DNA of 64,000 nucleotides from Azophilus sp965247035 (GTDB taxonomy: Bacteria > Pseudomonadota > Gammaproteobacteria > Pseudomonadales > Azotimanducaceae), in assembly GCA_965247035.1 (NCBI GenBank), contig CBDFGJ010000001.1:806001-870000 (forward strand), written 5' to 3'. The position numbers and the translations under genes were made by a program. The notes under the pieces are model-generated. The model was given only the letters and a program-made list of their open reading frames with translations, was not told the origin of the DNA and searched no databases. Shown piece by piece: positions 62,700-64,000 of the stretch (its first letter is position 1; each line of letters begins with the position of its first letter).

Positions 62700-62855
62700 G
62701 TGCCCTCTTGCCTGCGCCCATCTCCGACGCAGCAACGGGGCTTGGTGCGCCGAGTGGCCGGGTCTGAAGTGGTGTGGGCTTGCGGGGCTGACCTGTCAGC
62801 GCGTTAAGCTCGTGCCTGCGCCCATTCCCCGGCACGACGATGGGGCCGTGCGCCG
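62700..62855. repeat. Interspersed repeat, one full unit and a partial unit
   Basis: Same family as 40489-40715: partial unit at about 62705-62745, full unit from about 62750 (GAGTGGCCGGGTCTGAAG, CAGCGCGTTAAGCTCG, CCCCGGCACGACGATGGGGC) to 62855. It lies between the FAN1 scrap and pyk. Confidence 0.7.
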
Positions 62856-62957
62856 GCAGGTCCGCCTCGCAATCCCGCCCGGAACTAGAACCCTATCGCA
62901 CCCGTTCTGTTTAAGATGGTTGGTAGTTCCATGAAAGGGCATCACCTCGTTAGCGTA

Positions 62958-62963
62958 TATAAT
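62958..62963 (+). promoter_or_regulatory. Candidate -10 box of pyk
   Basis: A TATAAT lies 28 bases before the pyk ATG. No good -35 box was found at 16-18 bases, so this is tentative. Confidence 0.35.
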
Positions 62964-62991
62964 CCGGGGCTCTTGAGCTTGTTGACTGCCC

Positions 62992-64000
62992 ATGTTCTTT
63001 CGCCGCACCAAAATTATTTGCACGATCGGTCCGGCCACGGCCAAGTATGCCGTGCTGGAGCAAATGGCCGAGCAGGGCATGAATCTGGTTCGTCTGAACA
63101 TGTCCCATTCAGACCATCAGCAAGCCGGCGAAATCATCCGCTGGGTCAAAACCTTGAACCGCAAGATGCGGAATCCCATTTCGATAATTCTCGATACCCA
63201 GGGGCCAGAATTCCGCACGGGCGATTTGAGCGAGCCCTTGGATCTGCAGACTGGGCAAGTGGTCACCCTGTCCGTGCGCGGCAGCGACGATGTGGAGACC
63301 ACCTCCATCCAGGTTAACTATCAGGAGCTCATCGACGTTCTCAAACCTGGCAACCGCATCACCTTGGACAATGGCCTGATTAACTTTGAAGTACTTGAGT
63401 CCAAGGGCAAGCAGCTCGTTTGCCGTGTCATCGATGGTGGCTGGCTCGGCAGCAAGCGGCACGTCAACCTGCCGGGGGTGCGTATCAACCTGCCCTCAAT
63501 GACCGCCAAAGACCGTACTGACATCGAGTTCGGTTTGAAGCATGAGGTGGACTACATCGCCCTTTCCTTCGTTCGCACCCCCGAAGATGTTGAGCGGGCC
63601 CGTGCCTTCGTTGAGGAAAGGCGAGGGCGCACCCTAGTGTTGGCCAAGATTGAGGACCAGGAAGGGGTGTCCAACATCGACGCCATCACCCAGGTTGCCG
63701 ATGGCGTGATGGTCGCTCGAGGCGACCTCGGCATCGAGACGGACATCGCTGATTTGCCCAACATCCAACGATGCATTGTCCAAGCCTGCGCCCGCTGGGG
63801 CCGGCGCTGCATCGTCGCCACCCACCTGCTTGAATCCATGATTGAAAACCCCATACCCACGCGCGCCGAGGTGACCGACGTAGCCAACGCCGTCTACGAA
63901 GGGACGGATGCCGTGATGCTCTCAGGAGAAACCAGCATCGGCAATTATCCGGTGCGGTGCGTGGAGCAGTTGGTGCAGATTGTGCAGATGGCGGAAAAGC
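62992..64000 (+). CDS. pyk: Pyruvate kinase (3' end outside window)
   Basis: The first 336 residues of pyruvate kinase: KIICTIGPATAKYAVLEQMA, GMNLVRLNMSH, ILDTQGPEFRTGDL, DNGLINFEV, VRINLPSMTAKDRTDIEFGL, ALSFVRTPEDVE, VLAKIEDQEGV, VMVARGDLGIE (catalytic D and metal E), ATHLLESMIENPIPTRAEV, GTDAVMLSGETSIGNYPV. It makes pyruvate from phosphoenolpyruvate. The frame is open to the window end, so the C-terminal domain lies outside. Confidence 0.95.
   Translation, partial: MFFRRTKIICTIGPATAKYAVLEQMAEQGMNLVRLNMSHSDHQQAGEIIRWVKTLNRKMRNPISIILDTQGPEFRTGDLSEPLDLQTGQVVTLSVRGSDDVETTSIQVNYQELIDVLKPGNRITLDNGLINFEVLESKGKQLVCRVIDGGWLGSKRHVNLPGVRINLPSMTAKDRTDIEFGLKHEVDYIALSFVRTPEDVERARAFVEERRGRTLVLAKIEDQEGVSNIDAITQVADGVMVARGDLGIETDIADLPNIQRCIVQACARWGRRCIVATHLLESMIENPIPTRAEVTDVANAVYEGTDAVMLSGETSIGNYPVRCVEQLVQIVQMAEK

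Overview
The window looks like a chromosomal segment of a gammaproteobacterium. The right-hand 36 kb is GC-rich and carries uvrY/gacA-uvrC-pgsA in the order typical of that class, lptF-lptG, cysE, trxB, xthA, pyruvate kinase, and a phenylacetyl-CoA epoxidase cluster (paaABCDE) followed by its PaaX repressor. I cannot name a genus. The left 27.7 kb is visibly more AT-rich, densely packed with anti-phage genes and gene fragments, and reads as a defence island.

Defence island (1-27.7 kb). From left to right: (i) the 3' part of an OLD-family ATPase/TOPRIM nuclease with a UvrD-like helicase (Gabija-like pair); (ii) a chimeric scrap of type I genes (hsdR start joined to hsdM end); (iii) a type II restriction-modification system of the controlled kind, with a convergent N6-adenine methylase, a PD-(D/E)xK nuclease and a C-protein with a recognisable C-box; (iv) a cytosine-5 methylase overlapping a second PD-(D/E)xK nuclease whose 3' end is frameshifted; (v) a stretch with Fic, a membrane-anchored class 3 lipase, two or three decayed transposase copies, a luciferase-like oxidoreductase, an SDR scrap, two small membrane proteins and a broken second copy of fic; (vi) a tight seven-gene same-strand run (17.4-27.7 kb) that joins PARIS (ariA-ariB), type I restriction (hsdR and a fused hsdM-hsdS) and an ABC-3C three-component system (nuclease-like effector, small middle component, DUF2326-type ATPase). 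Intergenic gaps in this run are 16 bases or less, and the last three junctions overlap by four bases. PARIS responds to phage anti-restriction proteins, so its position directly upstream of the restriction genes makes sense as layered defence. This composite operon is the most interesting object in the window.

Housekeeping part (27.9-64 kb). RidA-like plus dihydroorotase; nitronate monooxygenase; an M50 membrane protease; a leftward trio of MFS transporter, YkoF-like and PnuC-like proteins; a 294-bp tandem duplication; thioredoxin reductase; the paa cluster; a GST; a zinc alcohol dehydrogenase; a DsbA-like protein; a small zinc ribbon protein; serine acetyltransferase; a leftward trio of CDP-alcohol phosphatidyltransferase, nucleotidyltransferase-like protein and flippase; a metallophosphoesterase; LPS export genes; exonuclease III; uvrY-uvrC-pgsA; a PiT-like permease; a small HTH protein; an HpcH/HpaI aldolase; and the start of pyruvate kinase, cut by the window end. 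Several 3' or 5' gene scraps (glutaryl-CoA dehydrogenase, alpha/beta hydrolase, FAN1-like nuclease) and an interspersed repeat of about 95 bp show that this genome also carries much decaying DNA. I saw no tRNA, rRNA or CRISPR array.
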